From NCBI GenBank assembly GCA_026874595.1, contig CM049306.1, positions 53,104,019 through 53,168,018 on the forward strand: DNA of 64,000 nt, in the 5' to 3' direction. The notes below the pieces were generated by a model. It was not told the DNA's origin. It ran no database searches and was given only the letters and a program-made list of their open reading frames with translations. Below, one piece after another: positions 61,571-64,000 of this stretch. Made by a program: the position numbers and the translations under genes. The DNA is from Sipunculus nudus. Taxonomy: Eukaryota > Annelida > Sipuncula > Golfingiida > Sipunculidae. Within the stretch, counting starts at the first letter, position 1. The number at the start of each line of letters is the position of its first letter.

Positions 61571-63493
61571 AACTAGATGTGTCAGAAAGACACAAATGCC
61601 CCCGCCTGGAGCAAATTAGAAATATTTGTTAAATGTTGTAAAATTTTCTAAGTTCAGGAGCTGTCATATGGTCAAAAGTCAGTCAACGAGGGCAAAATGT
61701 AAACTAGATCTGTAACGGGTCATTATCAAGCAACACACCAAAAATCAGGCCAGTATCTGCAGGCTTGTGAAAAAAAGTCCATTCATGTGCATTTTTTAAA
61801 AAAAAAATTATGTTTTTCATGAAATTTTCTATGTTCAGGATCTGTCATAATATAGTCAAAAGTAGGTCAACTAGGACAAAACGCGAACTCGATCTGTAAG
61901 TGGTCATTATGCGCCCACAGACCAAACATATGGCCAGTATCTGTAAGCATTGCATTGTGAAACTAGAATATTAGCAAAACCTGATAATCAGTTATAAATT
62001 TAAATAGAAGAGGTATGTACCACATTTCATAACAATCCACCAAATGCTTCCTGAGAAATAAGCTCCTAATTTTTTCTCTATTCTAAGCTCTGTGACCTTG
62101 AAAAGAAGGTCGATCAAGATCACCCATCTTTGAACTTGACCAAGATTTTGTAAATATGCAATAGCACTGAAGAAATGAAATTCCTGTGTTGAATACCTTT
62201 GGAGATATCTGCACAAAAGGCCAAAATTGAAAAATCCGATAAAAATTGAATAAAAAATCAGAAATTGTAGGTTGTGCCACCAAAATTGTGCAGCACGTAC
62301 ATACCATCAGTCCCAATGATCATAGTAAGTTTTGTGAAAATCCACACAATGCTTCTGAGTGTTTTTGTATAATCAGCTCTATAACAAAGAAAAATAGGTC
62401 AAGTTCACCCATTTTCAAACTCGACCAAGATTTTATTGATATACATCTTCACTGATGAAATAAAATTCCAACAGTGAATCCTTTTAGAGATATCCTGCTC
62501 ACAAGGTAAAATAATGGACGCCGGACAGACAGACAGACGGACGGACAGGCGGACAGCTTGGGTGACGACAATAGCCCATCAGCCTATCAGCTGAAGGCTA
62601 AAAAAGGCTGTACATGTACATTTCTCATGAAAATTTTTATTTTTCATGAAATTTTCTATGTCCAGGAGCATTCAACGGTCAAAAGTAGGTCAATCAGGCC
62701 CATATCTGCAGGCATTGCTGAAAAAAGTCCATACATGTGCACTTGTCATAAAAATTTATATTTTTCATGAAATTTTCTATGTTAGGGCACCGACAAACAG
62801 TCAAAAGTAGGTCAACTGGGATAAAACGCGAACTCTATCTGTAACTGGTCATTATATGCCCACACACCAAAAATCAGGCCAGTATCTGCAGGCATTGCAA
62901 AAAAAAAAGACTGTACATGTTCATTTGTCATGACATGAAATTTTCTATGTTAGGGCACCGTTAAACGGTCAAAAGTAGGTTAACTGGGACAAAACGAGAA
63001 CTTGATCTGTAACTGGTCATTATCTGCCAACACAACAAAAATCAGGCCAATACCTGCAGGCATTTCGACAAAAAGTCTGTACATGTGTATTTGTTATGAC
63101 AATTTCTAATTTTAATTAAATTTTCTATGTTCGGGAGCTGTTAAACTGTCAAAAGTAGGTCAACCAGGACGAAACAAGAACTCGATCTGTAACTGGTCAT
63201 TATCTCCCAACACACCAAAAATCAGGCCAATATCTGCAGGCATTGCGAAAAAAAGTCTGTACATGTGTATTTAATTAAATTTTCTATGTTTAGGAGCAGT
63301 AAAACGGTCAAAAATAGGTCAACCAGGACGAAACCCGAACTCAATCTGTAACTGGTCATTATCTCCCCACACACCAAAAATCAGGCAACTATCTGCAGGT
63401 ATTTAAAAGAAAAGTCTGTACACTGTTTGATTTCGGAATGACGGAATGACGGACATGGGTAAAACTATATGCCCCGGCCACTTTGTGGCGGGG
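61571..63493 (+). mobile_element. Element G, tandem-core element interrupted by H
   Basis: The 5' end is AACTAGAT followed by hairpin GTGTC-agaaa-GACAC and ATGCCCCCGCC. Seven core units of roughly 160-185 bp follow, one shortened to about 121 bp (landmark GTCAAAAGTAGGTCAAC near 61671, 61856, 62679, 62800, 62968, 63148 and 63307). Each has AAATTTTCTATGTT, CTCGATCTGTAACTGGTCAT and CACCAAAAATCAGGCCA. The 3' end has GGAATGACGGAATGACGGAC, then ATGCCCC-g-GCCAC/GTGGC-GGGG (63470-63493). Element H sits inside the array at 61961-62601. Confidence 0.75.
61961..62601 (+). mobile_element. Element H, nested in G
   Basis: Starts AACTAGAATATTAGC. Two diverged core units of about 300 bp (CCACAAAATGCTTC/ AATCCACACAATGCTTC; GACCTTGAAAAGAAGGTCGA; CTTGACCAAGATTTT) are followed by GGACAGACAGACAGACGGAC. 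The tail is a hairpin, AGCCT (62581) with AGGCT (62595), ending CTAA. Confidence 0.75.
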
Positions 63494-63505
63494 GGGGGGG
63501 GGGGG
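63490..63505 (+). repeat. Run of 16 G at the end of element G
   Basis: The GTGGCGGGG arm of G's 3' hairpin is extended into a 16-base G run that abuts MITE copy 5. Confidence 0.9.
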
Positions 63506-63835
63506 AAAGGTTTGGTTCTCAGGCACTTTTCTTCAGAAATCAATGAGCCAGGGCAATTTTTTTTTAACTTTATTTTGTACACTTTGATAAAAATGTCATA
63601 TGATCAGGGAAAAGTATGATAATAACAGAATTGTTTTGCTTAACAGGTAAAATAACTAATAACAAAGGAAATCTTATCAAAATTGTATTATTTTATCTTC
63701 TTGAAAGAAATGTCCAAGCCGATGGAGCTCAAAATTGGTAAGTTTCTATTGTCAATCAAAATTTTTGATGCAGGATTTAAAATTGATGCACATGGTGCCT
63801 GGAAACCATACCTTAATTTTCATTTTTGCCTAATT
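63506..63835 (+). mobile_element. AGGCC MITE, copy 5
   Basis: Shares AAAGGTTTGGTTCTCAGGCA, TTTGATAAAAATGTCATATG, TTGTTTTGCTTAACAGGTAA and TTGTATTATTTTATCTTCTT with copy 2. Its left terminal GGCC is replaced by the G run. It ends near TTTTTGCCTAA. Confidence 0.7.
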
Positions 63836-64000
63836 CACCCTTTATTACAATGTTTTGCACATACAACTTACAGGACTATAGCCTTCACTGTTTGGTCTAT
63901 AAATAAAGGGTAGGGATAATTTTGTGGCTATGGTTTATCTCGTTTCGAAGACCTTCTAGCATTCTGTTTTCCTAATTAAAGTTTAAAATATAACAGAGCA
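63836..64000. other. Unannotated sequence to window end
   Basis: Nothing recognised. Confidence 0.4.

Noticed and set aside
61694-61700. A further AACTAGA string in element G
   Set aside because: It is a point variant of the core phrase GAACTCGATCTG and is not followed by a hairpin or a new element.
24621-63493. Tandem arrays considered as CRISPR-like repeats
   Set aside because: Units are 115-665 bp with no short-repeat/unique-spacer pattern, and the window is eukaryotic in character.

Overview
This window looks like a stretch of an animal nuclear genome, most probably a marine mollusc and perhaps a bivalve. It is AT-rich throughout. No reading frame exceeds about 120 codons, and the longest ones sit in low-complexity repeats. 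There are no operons, no rRNA and no convincing tRNA. The repeat content (short elements with tandem-repeat cores, GACG/GACA microsatellites and hairpin ends) resembles the Helentron/pearl-type non-autonomous elements described from bivalves. The organism call is inferred from repeat style, not from a recognised host gene. I could identify no complete protein-coding gene; the window reads as a long intron or intergenic region built mainly by transposon insertion.

Layout. 1-2850: mostly featureless, with a decayed 15-bp minisatellite near 790-930. 2853-6097: a pogo/Tigger-like DNA transposon (TA target duplication, 26-bp terminal inverted repeats) carrying a minus-strand scrap of DDE transposase and an internal tandem duplication of about 720 bp. 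6222-6570: a broken reverse-transcriptase tail from a non-LTR retrotransposon. 6884-16800: quiet sequence with two copies of a TA-flanked MITE, a short minisatellite and a repeat fragment (I1). 16790-19120: a nested cluster in which element A is inserted into element D, followed by repeat K1. 22791-23223: another likely MITE. 24621-26390: element E, with a 326-bp tandem core. 32092-34703: element C. 39251-40172: K2 followed by a 115-bp satellite. 40976-41375: a clean hAT MITE with an 8-bp target duplication. 42690-43155: a purine-rich minisatellite. 43518-44010: I2. 44470-50800: an old tandem duplication of about 1.5 kb, later split by a 2.6-kb Mutator-like element whose inverted termini are arrays of a 15-bp repeat. 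53151-57163: a multi-copy cluster of the A family (element B). 58347-58945: F. 61571-63493: G, with H nested inside it. 63490-63835: the last MITE copy.

The most interesting signal is shared architecture. Families A, B, C, E, F, G, H and J have unrelated cores but a similar plan. Each has a fixed 5' tag (AACTAGA or AACAAG) and, in most families, a small hairpin and a motif X. A core follows, tandemly repeated in most, with a GACG-type microsatellite in most. The 3' end is a strong hairpin, which in most families contains X, followed by an AT-rich end (CTAA in A, B, C and H). Several cores also share the palindrome GGTGGCGCCACC. Two nested insertions can be checked arithmetically, because removing the inserted element restores the host array's repeat period.

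Host coding content is limited to weak candidate exons (26459-26524; 16144-16237 minus; the paired ATG-bearing blocks 45872-45938 and 50633-50753 minus). None is recognised and all need transcript evidence.
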